NCBI RefSeq assembly: GCF_005405405.1
Contig: NZ_BJDZ01000029.1
Location: 1 to 38,053, forward strand
Direction: 5' to 3'
Source: Lactiplantibacillus plajomi
GTDB taxonomy: Bacteria; Bacillota; Bacilli; Lactobacillales; Lactobacillaceae
Length of the DNA: 38,053 nucleotides
Shown piece after piece: positions 12,277-20,201 of this stretch. The notes beneath the pieces were generated by a model, which saw only the letters and a list, made by a program, of their open reading frames with translations, did not search any database and was not told where the DNA came from. Position 1 is the first letter of the stretch. Each line of letters opens with the position of its first letter. The translations under genes and the position numbers were made by a program.

Positions 12277-13366
12277 CCTGCACCGCCTCTTTCAAACTCT
12301 CGGTGATTGCGTCTAAGAATTTAGGTAACGTTTCAATCTTTTGGCCCGCCGTTGTATCGTAGTCGCTCAAAACAACGTTTAACAATGGTTTTTCAACTAG
12401 CTCCTGGTCCGTAATTTTTTGATAAGCGGCTTCGAGCTTGGCTTCCGACTGTTTCATGTAACCGTCTCGCGAAACGACCGGTTCTTCAAAAGCCGAAACC
12501 AGGTTAACTGGCGTGTCAGGCCGAACCGTAACCATCACGTAACTCGGTAAGGTCTTGTTAGCAAACGTGTTTTGTTTCCCGCTTGGCATTGAAAGCATGA
12601 ACGTCTTGATAAAGTTAACGGCACCCGTGATGGCGTCTTCCGCCCCCAAGTTGTGGCTCAGTTCATGCATGTTAATGTTAGCGTAGCGGTAAAGGGTCGC
12701 TGAATTAAATTCGATAGTCCCCAACATCGCCGCCCCGTTTTGGTCCTCTTCCTTGGCGTCGTCCAAAGCCGTATAGTAATCAAATTCAGGAACTACTTCA
12801 TGGGTCGACAAGGCGTGAGCAACCTGGGTCGCCGCATCCACGTTTAATTCGGGATTATCCGCAACCATCCGACCGAACAACGCTAAGTCAATCGCTTGGT
12901 CACCCTTAATCAGGGCCTTAATTTCTTTTTTAGCATCCTTGTCATCTAGCGACTCGTGATCAACGGCGTACTGGGCCAACTTTTCGATTTGACCGGGGCT
13001 AACCATCAATAGTGCCCCAGTTTCATAACGGCCGTCTTCCCCATCCTTGGGAACCGCAATCTTAATCCCTGTTGCCTTAAAAATCGCTTGAACCTTGGTC
13101 AGGACGTCCTTATCAGTCATTTCTGGTACCAACGTTTTAATCGCGGCACTTAACAATTGAGGCACCTTTTTTGTCCGTTTAGCAATCGTCACGTCATTTG
13201 CCTCAAATGCCTTCCGAACTGCTCGTTTCCAACTTTGCGATGAGACCCGCGCCCGGCTAACACCACCGTAGAGGGCCGTTTTAGGTGCCCCCGCATCGTC
13301 GCGGTTTAAGTTTGATGAAGGTACGGTCTGAAGGACGTTGATATCTACGTATACATTATTTTTCAT
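12257..13366 (-). CDS. cas7e: Cas7e, Cascade backbone subunit
   Basis: A 369-residue Cas7e (CasC). Six copies form the crRNA-binding backbone whose thumbs flip out every sixth spacer base, a point relevant to the guide found upstream of cas3. It starts VYVDINVLQTVPSSNLNRDDAGAPK and has GGVSRARVSSQSWKRAVR, both typical of the family. Five bases separate it from cse2. Confidence 0.96.
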   Translation of the reverse strand: MKNNVYVDINVLQTVPSSNLNRDDAGAPKTALYGGVSRARVSSQSWKRAVRKAFEANDVTIAKRTKKVPQLLSAAIKTLVPEMTDKDVLTKVQAIFKATGIKIAVPKDGEDGRYETGALLMVSPGQIEKLAQYAVDHESLDDKDAKKEIKALIKGDQAIDLALFGRMVADNPELNVDAATQVAHALSTHEVVPEFDYYTALDDAKEEDQNGAAMLGTIEFNSATLYRYANINMHELSHNLGAEDAITGAVNFIKTFMLSMPSGKQNTFANKTLPSYVMVTVRPDTPVNLVSAFEEPVVSRDGYMKQSEAKLEAAYQKITDQELVEKPLLNVVLSDYDTTAGQKIETLPKFLDAITESLKEAVQDEDTNN

Positions 13367-13371
13367 TGAAG

Positions 13372-13992
13372 TTACTCCCCTTTTGTTTGTGTGTGATCAG
13401 TTTGAACGAAAAAGTATTGTTGGCCCCACCGTAAGCGAATTCGGTTAGCGGCGGTATAGCCGAATTGGAATTGATAAAAATCCTGTGCGAGTTGGCCGTA
13501 ATCGACCTGAACACCAGCCGAGCGGGCTTTTAACATACTAACGAGGTGTCCCAACGCGTCAAATACCGCGTCAATATTGGTCGTCGCCAACACTGCCTGA
13601 ACCCGGCGGTCCAAAGCATCCTTGTAATCCGGATTGGCACGAATCAGCGCCAACGCCGCAAATAAATCCTTGCCCTTAGTCTTTTCTTCGCCATTTTCAT
13701 CCTGGTGTTTCCAACCAAGCTGATCATAAACGAACGTCGACTGTGCTTGCTGGTGAATGGCGTATAACCGTACGGCCGCATAGACCGCCTTTTCCGCCTT
13801 AGTCGGTTGGCCATCACGACTGAGCATCGTTTCCGGTATACTACCCAGCATGACCGGCCAAACGCTTTGCGCGCGCGGACTAGTTAGTTTTGGGGCCGTT
13901 CTTAGGCTTGCTAACACACCTTTATTTTCATTGCCATCATTGTAAAGTCGCAAAATAATTTGCCGAGTACTTTTAGCTATTTCATTCGTCAT
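13372..13992 (-). CDS. cse2: Cse2 (CasB), Cascade small subunit
   Basis: A 206-residue Cse2, an all-alpha small subunit present in two copies that binds the displaced DNA strand. RAQSVWPVMLG and the C-terminal QLAQDFYQFQFG region fit the family. It lies between cse1 and cas7e with five-base gaps on both sides. Confidence 0.92.
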   Translation of the reverse strand: MTNEIAKSTRQIILRLYNDGNENKGVLASLRTAPKLTSPRAQSVWPVMLGSIPETMLSRDGQPTKAEKAVYAAVRLYAIHQQAQSTFVYDQLGWKHQDENGEEKTKGKDLFAALALIRANPDYKDALDRRVQAVLATTNIDAVFDALGHLVSMLKARSAGVQVDYGQLAQDFYQFQFGYTAANRIRLRWGQQYFFVQTDHTQTKGE

Positions 13993-13997
13993 GCCCG

Positions 13998-15668
13998 TTA
14001 TCCCTCCTTAAGATCCTTCTTGATTTTCCACTGATAGCGGCTTGTCGCTGTGAAGATATTGTCGACGCCGTGCTCACCAGTAATCCCCTTTACGTCCCGC
14101 GGCGAGCTGGTTTGCATCACCATATTCGCCGCGTCCAACGCCATTCGATGTAGCGTGTCTTGCCAAGCTTCGATCCGTTCCAACCGACCCTGCTTAGCAC
14201 CTTGTAAACTAGCTAACCAGGCCTTGAACGGTTCATTAAGTTGGCTATAAAATTGATCACTTAACTGCCCCGCATATGGTCGCGGTTCAATTCCCCTGAT
14301 AGTGGCGACACTGGCCGCAAAACCGTAAAAATCGCGACCAATGGTTTGCGTCTTTTGGACAACCCCTTCAATTCGCGTCTGCCACTGCTGATCGAAAAGC
14401 ACGTCGGCCATGAGTTGCATATCATCATGGTATTCCGCAACGGGTAAGTTGGCGGGGGCCCCACCACTAATGAACGTCACGGTTGCTAAAGCTAACGGCT
14501 GGTTATCCGCAATCAACCCACGTTCAGTCAACAAATCCAACCATTTCACAATTCCGGGAGCATTTTTACTGCCATCAACGGTTGAAAGCCCCACGTAACT
14601 CCCAAAATTACGCCACATGGCCGTGGTCACGTTGTAGCGGGTCGCCGGGGAGTCGATTTCCGTTTTCTTATCCCGTTTCCAAGTGGTCATCGGTTCAATA
14701 TGGGCGTTGTCAGCGGCAAACATCGGCACGCCGGCGCTAAAAATTGTTGGTTCCCCCTGATCCGACCACTCGACGTGTAAGATTCGCGCCCAGGTCGTAT
14801 ATAACTCCGCCAAATTATTCGGTAATTTTTGATTTTCACGTTCCGCAACGTAGGTCTGAATATCATCGTATTCCCAAACCGGGTGTTGCGGTGCTACCGG
14901 AACTTCCTTGCTAACCAGGACTAAGTTCAACATCAACATTTCAAATAACGATTGCGTGCTATCGACGTAAACCGCATTTAGTTTATATAGCCAGCCCGAC
15001 GACGATGAAAATTTATCAGTCGTTTCAACCTTCGTCTTATCGGTCGTCCCCGCGTAATTCTGATAGGTGATTAACCAGCGGGCGAGTTCGTCCAAACTAA
15101 GTTGGTTTTTGGTCTCGTCAGCCTTAGGCGCAAACAGTGCCGGCGTATTGTTACTTTCAGAGACCCGCCGATTCAGTTGCTTTAACGCCACGGTTCCTTT
15201 GCCAAGGGCCACCCGCTTGGACTTTGCGACTAACGCGTCGTAGTCGTTCGCTGTCACCTGATAAAACGGGTGCTCACCGAACAAGTCGAATTTATCCGCC
15301 TGTTGCTTTAAATAATCTGTGACAACCGTTGAAAACTGGCCGTTTTCGTATAGTTGACTCCAAGTGTCTAGTAGCTGATTTTCAGCCTCCTCGGGATCAA
15401 CATCCACGTTTCGTTGCGCTGCCGGATCGGTTGCAATCCAATCATAACGGTCACCCTCAACGTTGTAGCGTGAATAAACAGTTGTTAAAATAGCTAATAA
15501 CAACCTAAAAATAGCCAAATCTTGGGTGCGCATGTCCCCCGCCAACTGCCGGTAATCCTGGGCGTGCTCGAACAACTCAATTAATGAGACGGTTTCGGGC
15601 TGATTACCATCGCGCCGAATGACTTTAATCCAGGGTTCGGTGGTTAAATTAAACGTCTGTGTCTGCAT
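13998..15668 (-). CDS. cse1: Cse1 (CasA, Cas8e), Cascade large subunit
   Basis: A 556-residue Cas8e, the subunit that recognises the PAM and recruits Cas3. It starts FNLTTEPWIKVIRRDG and contains QDLAIFRLLLAILTTVYSR, both typical of CasA. A middle segment has ARILHVEWSDQGEPTIFSAG, and a C-terminal four-helix bundle follows. The ATG abuts the cas3 stop directly. Confidence 0.95.
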   Translation of the reverse strand: MQTQTFNLTTEPWIKVIRRDGNQPETVSLIELFEHAQDYRQLAGDMRTQDLAIFRLLLAILTTVYSRYNVEGDRYDWIATDPAAQRNVDVDPEEAENQLLDTWSQLYENGQFSTVVTDYLKQQADKFDLFGEHPFYQVTANDYDALVAKSKRVALGKGTVALKQLNRRVSESNNTPALFAPKADETKNQLSLDELARWLITYQNYAGTTDKTKVETTDKFSSSSGWLYKLNAVYVDSTQSLFEMLMLNLVLVSKEVPVAPQHPVWEYDDIQTYVAERENQKLPNNLAELYTTWARILHVEWSDQGEPTIFSAGVPMFAADNAHIEPMTTWKRDKKTEIDSPATRYNVTTAMWRNFGSYVGLSTVDGSKNAPGIVKWLDLLTERGLIADNQPLALATVTFISGGAPANLPVAEYHDDMQLMADVLFDQQWQTRIEGVVQKTQTIGRDFYGFAASVATIRGIEPRPYAGQLSDQFYSQLNEPFKAWLASLQGAKQGRLERIEAWQDTLHRMALDAANMVMQTSSPRDVKGITGEHGVDNIFTATSRYQWKIKKDLKEG

Positions 15669-18600
15669 TCACTCATCCTCCTTTTGATAACTTAATCCGT
15701 AGCTTGGCGAGTAGCTTAAGCGCCAGCCCAGCAAACAAGCCGTGTTATTCGCATCTAAAACTAGTGCCACTGCGCCTCGTAGCCACATTTCACTCCGCCA
15801 AGCTGGAAATAGCGCTTGCGTATCGCTCTCCAATTTTTTAATGGCATCGTCCAATTTTCCCAGCGTCACGGCCGCCGGAATTCGAATCACTTGTTGCGAA
15901 ATGGCTTTCGGCGTGACGCTGTCGATTGGGCGCCCGTCCAGTAAAAACTTTCCAGTGGCCGTTTTCCGTACCAAAATCACTTCCAAGGTCTCTTGAATAT
16001 CCCGAACCATTGCGTTGGCGTGAACGCTGTCGGCATCCGTACTTTTAAGTGCGCGGTCGAGCCAGCCCAACAAATTTGCAAACTTTCCTGTTTTGGGCGC
16101 TTTGATCTGAAACCCCTCCGCTTTTTGCAATTGGAGCGCAACTTTCTTATTAAAGGCCGCTTTTAAAGGTTCAATCGCTTCAATTTGTTGATCAGTTTGT
16201 TCGTCATACACCTGCTGAACCAGTGGTGAGATGTCATCCGGTAACGTAATCTTGTCGGCCAAGAAATGGTCCGTTTTAGTCAATAAATAGTCGCCATAGA
16301 TTGCCTGGTTAGCATCACCGTAGTCACCGACGCCGTTAATACCTAAAACGAATAGTCGCGGTTGGCGTAGCTTTGCCGGTCGCTTAACTTGGTGGCGGTG
16401 CAGGCGGCCGACCCGTTGTAAAATCAGGTCGACTGGGGCAATGTCGGTATACATCACGTCAAAATCAACGTCTAACGATTGTTCCAACACTTGCGTCCCG
16501 ATAACGATCATTTTGTCCGGTCGCGCCTGACCCTTACCAATCGAATTTTGTAACTTTTTCTCTTGGACAGCGCGGTCTGGCGCTAAGAAGGCCGAGTGTA
16601 AAACCATTAGTTTGACATCACTAACCCGGGCGACAAGTTCTGCCAAGGTCTGGGCCCTTCTAACCGTATTGACAATGATGCCCGCTACCCCGCCATCGCT
16701 TAGCTGACTAAGTACGTGTTGAATCAACTGTTCATCGTCACCTGTAAGGCGCTCAACTGCCACCTCTTGCGTAATCTGACCATTATTTTGTGACTGATCA
16801 GTAACCTGCTTAATTTCACAACCATCAACCAAACTGAGCAACGGGTAGGCGGTCGTCATTTTCCAATTTGCTGGTGCAACGAGTTGCTTTTCATAACGAC
16901 TACCATACTTACCCCTTAAATACGCATCAATTAACGAATTTCTTTTTTCTTTCGGCAGCGTTGCTGATAAAATGATCACAGGAACGTGGTAAGCACCTAA
17001 CCAAGTCAGCGCCATTGTCAGGTAGCTACTCATATAGGCGTCGTATGCGTGCACTTCATCAATGATGACGACCTTCTCACTAAGCCCGAAGTGGCGTAAA
17101 AATAGGTGCTTTTGTTTCAAGCCCATCATTAATAAGTTATCGACCGTCCCCACCGAAAATGGCGTTAAAATTGACTTTTTACCCGTAAACCAGGCATCGG
17201 TACTGACCGTCCCGGCGTTAACGGCATCGTCAGCATCGTCTGGATCAAAGGCGTCAATGTTACTGGCACGTTGCAGTGTTTGATACAGGTCGTTGTAAGC
17301 GCTTTTGCCGTGGCTTAAATTAATGGCAAAGTTGCGATGTTGGTGCTCCGCTAGCTTAGCCACCCACTGCTCGACCCGCTTAAACATCGCGTCCGAGGTT
17401 GCCTGGGTCGGTAAGCCCATAAATACGCCATTGCGCCCGGTTTTATAGGCTAACTGTTCGGCCGCCAGTAGTGCAATTTCGGTTTTACCACTGCCCATGC
17501 CGGCCTCAATAATCACCATGCCGGGATCGGTTGCTTGTTCAATTTGGTTGGTCATCGTCGTCTGAAAATCACGGGCTTGAAACCCCCATCGTTGCTGATA
17601 CGGGTCGCCAGTTTCATTTAAGCGCTCGGGAACCCAATTATCGCTCCAATGCCAATTTAAGATGGCCCGTCTGAAACGACTCGTTGGATCGATTTTAACC
17701 GGGTCGTCCAACCCGATTAGCGGAAACAACGGAACTTGGACAATCGTATTTAGATAGCCCGCCGCATCCAAACAAGCTTCGAGGGAATTAAATCGCGCTC
17801 GCAACTCACCAAGTGGGGCTTCAGCGAGCACGTTTGTCGCAGTGGTTGCTAACTGTTGGCTGGCTACGGGCACGTCAGGATAAGCCGGTAACGCTAAGGC
17901 TTGTTGAATTTCATCGACCCGCTTTAGCACCCGCTTTGGCACCAAGTTAGACCCTGACAATTCCTGTTTCAGTAGTCGCAGCGAATAATCGACCGGTTTT
18001 GCCGCTAAGTTCTCCGTCGATGCCAACCAATCCGCCATGATCAACAGGCCTTCCAGTAATACCGCTTGCGGTTGGGACACCGCCGGAATTTCTTCAACAC
18101 TTTGATAGCCGGCAACCGCCAGTCCCCATTCAAGGATTGCTTCCTGAACGGCTTTCCAAGGTGCCTGAATTTGCTGATCAAAATCGGATTGATAGTAATT
18201 TTCCGTATAATCACGAAGGTTCTTTTTTGCCCGCTTATCCGGCGTTCGACCGTGGTGGGCACCAATAATTGCCGCCACTGAAAGCGGGACCCCCGCTTCT
18301 TCCAACAGCGCTTCTCCGGCAATGGTGTGGGGCGATTTCTTCGCATCTGGAAAAGAAGAATCTCTCAAATCTGAAAAGCCGGCACCCTTCAATTTCTCCA
18401 ATAAAGTTTCATCTAAATCAGCATTATGATTCCAAGATTGTTTGGACTGAAACACTGGTGTCGCTTTTCCAACGTCGTGGATTGCGCCTAAAAACTTCAC
18501 TAACTTTTGCGCCTCGTCCACTGACATTCCAGCTGCTAAACGTTGTCGAACACCATCACTGATCCAATTATTAAAAAGCCAGTTGATCGTGTTAGCTGTG

Positions 18601-18707
18601 TCAGATAAGTGGACTTGCAACGGCAACCAGAAATTACCTTCATCGGTGGACGTCTTTTTAGCCCACAGTGCGTCAATTAACTCCTCGGTCCGTGCAGTCA
18701 TCATCAT
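15669..18707 (-). CDS. cas3: Cas3 nuclease-helicase, type I-E
   Basis: A 1012-residue Cas3 that nicks and degrades DNA once Cascade forms a full R-loop. The N-terminal HD nuclease domain has His33, His77-Asp78 (AIHDVGKA) and GAHHGR. The helicase has Walker A GMGSGKTE (about residue 404), DEVH (about 551) and motif VI QRVGRLHRH (about 767). A Cas3 C-terminal domain ends the protein. Start: GGAGGGG lies 7 bases before the first of three adjacent ATG codons. First gene of the cas operon, so its promoter controls the whole set. Confidence 0.96.
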   Translation of the reverse strand: MMMTARTEELIDALWAKKTSTDEGNFWLPLQVHLSDTANTINWLFNNWISDGVRQRLAAGMSVDEAQKLVKFLGAIHDVGKATPVFQSKQSWNHNADLDETLLEKLKGAGFSDLRDSSFPDAKKSPHTIAGEALLEEAGVPLSVAAIIGAHHGRTPDKRAKKNLRDYTENYYQSDFDQQIQAPWKAVQEAILEWGLAVAGYQSVEEIPAVSQPQAVLLEGLLIMADWLASTENLAAKPVDYSLRLLKQELSGSNLVPKRVLKRVDEIQQALALPAYPDVPVASQQLATTATNVLAEAPLGELRARFNSLEACLDAAGYLNTIVQVPLFPLIGLDDPVKIDPTSRFRRAILNWHWSDNWVPERLNETGDPYQQRWGFQARDFQTTMTNQIEQATDPGMVIIEAGMGSGKTEIALLAAEQLAYKTGRNGVFMGLPTQATSDAMFKRVEQWVAKLAEHQHRNFAINLSHGKSAYNDLYQTLQRASNIDAFDPDDADDAVNAGTVSTDAWFTGKKSILTPFSVGTVDNLLMMGLKQKHLFLRHFGLSEKVVIIDEVHAYDAYMSSYLTMALTWLGAYHVPVIILSATLPKEKRNSLIDAYLRGKYGSRYEKQLVAPANWKMTTAYPLLSLVDGCEIKQVTDQSQNNGQITQEVAVERLTGDDEQLIQHVLSQLSDGGVAGIIVNTVRRAQTLAELVARVSDVKLMVLHSAFLAPDRAVQEKKLQNSIGKGQARPDKMIVIGTQVLEQSLDVDFDVMYTDIAPVDLILQRVGRLHRHQVKRPAKLRQPRLFVLGINGVGDYGDANQAIYGDYLLTKTDHFLADKITLPDDISPLVQQVYDEQTDQQIEAIEPLKAAFNKKVALQLQKAEGFQIKAPKTGKFANLLGWLDRALKSTDADSVHANAMVRDIQETLEVILVRKTATGKFLLDGRPIDSVTPKAISQQVIRIPAAVTLGKLDDAIKKLESDTQALFPAWRSEMWLRGAVALVLDANNTACLLGWRLSYSPSYGLSYQKEDE

Positions 18708-18753
18708 TCAATCCCCTCCTTTATTTAAAAACCAGCTAATTAACCTTGAAGTC

Positions 18754-18782
18754 AGTATATCATCACCACTTATATAATACAA
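18754..18782 (-). promoter_or_regulatory. Predicted promoter of the cas operon
   Basis: Leftward -35 TTGTAT (18777-18782) and -10 TATACT (18754-18759) with a 17-base spacer, giving a start near 18747 and a leader of about 40 bases before cas3. The -35 lies inside the stretch 18771-18789 that matches the spacer of the neighbouring two-repeat unit. Confidence 0.6.
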
Positions 18783-18789
18783 CTGTAAT
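18758..18789 (-). promoter_or_regulatory. Candidate Cascade target site in the cas promoter
   Basis: Read leftward from 18789 this 32-base site matches the guide spacer at positions 1-5, 7-11, 13-15, 17 and 19. Mismatches fall at 6, 12 and 18, the bases flipped out in Cascade, and at 16. Past position 19 the match is lost. The three bases before it are AAT, fitting the T/C base seen after the repeats in the main array. A bound Cascade would cover the -35 and reach the -10. Confidence 0.75.
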
Positions 18790-18811
18790 ATTGTTTATTA
18801 AAATAATGATA

Positions 18812-18828
18812 GACTGCTCACGGCAGTC
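18812..18828 (-). terminator. Terminator-like hairpin of the mini-CRISPR
   Basis: GACTGC and GCAGTC form a 6-bp stem with a 5-base loop, followed leftward by TATCATTATTTT. It overlaps the last bases of the degenerate repeat and would separate the guide RNA from the cas operon transcript. Confidence 0.5.
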
Positions 18829-18942
18829 CGACCCCCACATACGTAGGGAATACGCTAAATCTTCACTGTTTAAAACAACAGTAATTGGATCACCCCCGCA
18901 TACGTGGGGAATACTTGATAACACGCTATTGATCCATAATTC
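18812..18942 (-). ncRNA. CreR-like crRNA gene: two-repeat mini-CRISPR with own promoter and terminator
   Basis: Read leftward: -10 TATAAT (18949-18954), inferred start near 18942, repeat 1 (18887-18914, one change from the array consensus), a 33-base spacer (18854-18886), repeat 2 (18826-18853, eight changes), then the hairpin GACTGC-CGTGA-GCAGTC with a T-rich tail. Despite its changes, repeat 2 keeps a full hairpin: CCCTAC pairs with GTGGGG through a compensating A-U pair and a U-G pair, so Cas6e processing is plausible. The spacer resembles the cas promoter (see target site). Known CreR RNAs in other systems are crRNA-like guides that direct Cas effectors to repress cas genes; this unit fits that role. 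The alternative is a dead fragment of an old array. Confidence 0.8.
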
Positions 18943-18948
18943 TCATCC

Positions 18949-18954
18949 ATTATA
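18949..18954 (-). promoter_or_regulatory. -10 box of the mini-CRISPR
   Basis: A perfect TATAAT on the leftward strand, about 28 bases (after the likely start) from the first repeat. The -35 region is poor. Confidence 0.55.
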
Positions 18955-19046
18955 CCCTTTCACAACTTTTTCGGCATCTCATCTAAACTCAAATAACTTC
19001 AATGCATTACAATAAACGACAAAAATTTCATCCTCATCTAGATTGC

Positions 19047-19075
19047 TTTACAACCTAGTCCACCTCTGTTACACT
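19047..19075 (+). promoter_or_regulatory. Promoter of the padR operon
   Basis: TTTACA (19047-19052) and TACACT (19070-19075) with 17 bases between. The likely start near 19082 excludes the ATG at 19080 as a translation start. Confidence 0.7.
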
Positions 19076-19115
19076 ATCTATGTACCAATCCAACCTAGTG
19101 AAAGGTGGTGCCGTC

Positions 19116-19454
19116 TTGAAACAAAGTCAACTTATCAAGGGCGTCCTCGAAGGCTGCGTTCTCGCCACGGTGGCGCAGGGCGAAGTCTACGGCTACCAGC
19201 TGATTCAAGCCCTGCGCCAGCACGGGTTTGACGCGCTGGTCGGCGGGACGCTCTACCCGTTACTCGCCAAGCTCGAGAAAAATGGCGACGTGGTCAGCAC
19301 GGTGAAACCGTCCCCGGACGGCCCCGCCCGCAAGTACTATACGCTGACGCCGCAGGGGCGCACGACGCTCCAAGCATTTGATCAGCAATGGACGCAGTTG
19401 AAAACAAACGTGGATCAAATCATAGCAGAGGTGAATTTAGATGACCAAAACTAA
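19116..19454 (+). CDS. PadR-family transcriptional regulator
   Basis: A 112-residue PadR winged-helix repressor. It contains EVYGYQLIQALRQHGFDALVGGTLYPLLAKLEKNG, the typical DNA-binding core, and GPARKYYTLTPQG for the wing. I choose the TTG at 19116, preceded by AAAGGTGG, because the upstream ATG at 19080 precedes the predicted transcript. It overlaps the next gene by 14 bases. PadR repressors usually control a neighbouring membrane or stress gene, here the membrane protein downstream. Confidence 0.88.
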   Translation: MKQSQLIKGVLEGCVLATVAQGEVYGYQLIQALRQHGFDALVGGTLYPLLAKLEKNGDVVSTVKPSPDGPARKYYTLTPQGRTTLQAFDQQWTQLKTNVDQIIAEVNLDDQN

Positions 19455-20106
19455 CCAGACCCTAGACCAAATCAACATCCGCAAGCAGCAGTTGGCCGCC
19501 AACGATCAGCGCTACTTCGACGATTTACAGCTCTACCTCTCCACCGCGGGACTATTTTACGACGAAGCCAAGTTAAACGACCAACTGCTGAGCATGCTGC
19601 TCGACTTGCAAGACGCGAATGCGGACGGCCAAAGTGCCATTGAATTTTTCGGTCATGACCCGCAGACAATGGGGAACGAAATCATTCAGGAATTCCCAAC
19701 GCCGAAATTACGGGACCAGTTGGGATTACTCGGTTCAATTATCGGCATTACCTGGCTCTTCCAATTACTGTATAGCCGCAACAACGCCGCCGGTATGCAC
19801 CTGAACATTATCGCGTTCATCGTCGTCCCGTTAATTGAAACGCTGGCCATTATGCTGATTTTGCGGGTGCTCCACCACAGCGTTTACACCGTGAATGCCA
19901 AAAACTGGCTCCCCTACGTTCAGACGGCCGTAATTATCAGTGTCACCATCGGGCTGATGTTACTGTTCACAACGCTTGCACCGTTGGGGTGGACCATCCT
20001 GATTCCAAGTCCTTGGAACAACCTCCTCTTAACCGTTATTGCCATCCTCGCCACCGGCTACTTGGTATTCGTGCTGTCACGGCACCGGCACCATAAAAAA
20101 TTGTAA
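19441..20106 (+). CDS. Membrane protein with DUF1129-like N-terminus
   Basis: A 221-residue protein. The first ~85 residues are soluble and charged and include LDLQDANADGQSAIEFFGHDPQ, as in DUF1129/DUF1048-type proteins often encoded beside PadR regulators. Four to five hydrophobic segments follow from about residue 95 to 217. Probably co-expressed with and controlled by PadR. Substrate or function unknown. Confidence 0.75.
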   Translation: MTKTNQTLDQINIRKQQLAANDQRYFDDLQLYLSTAGLFYDEAKLNDQLLSMLLDLQDANADGQSAIEFFGHDPQTMGNEIIQEFPTPKLRDQLGLLGSIIGITWLFQLLYSRNNAAGMHLNIIAFIVVPLIETLAIMLILRVLHHSVYTVNAKNWLPYVQTAVIISVTIGLMLLFTTLAPLGWTILIPSPWNNLLLTVIAILATGYLVFVLSRHRHHKKL

Positions 20107-20119
20107 ATTAAACAATAAA

Positions 20120-20159
20120 GCGACCGCCAATGACATTTTGCCATTGGCGGTCGCTTTTT
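20120..20159 (+). terminator. Terminator of the padR operon
   Basis: A perfect 13-bp stem (GCGACCGCCAATG with its complement at 20142-20154) and five Ts. It lies between convergent genes and may also serve ppsA in reverse. Confidence 0.9.
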
Positions 20160-20201
20160 AAAACTAATAGTCATACTAATACTAATACATTACTTTACGT
20201 C

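Noticed and set aside
18708-18811. A small toxin RNA or peptide between the guide unit and cas3, as in CreTA modules
   Set aside because: The stretch is filled by the cas promoter and cas3 leader; no small frame or separate promoter was seen.
18746-19015. Rightward frame over the cas promoter and mini-CRISPR
   Set aside because: It has no ribosome site and runs through the repeats; its peptide is translated repeat sequence.
19080-19115. Upstream ATG start for the PadR gene
   Set aside because: It lies at or before the predicted transcription start; the TTG at 19116 has a ribosome site and gives the normal PadR N-terminus.
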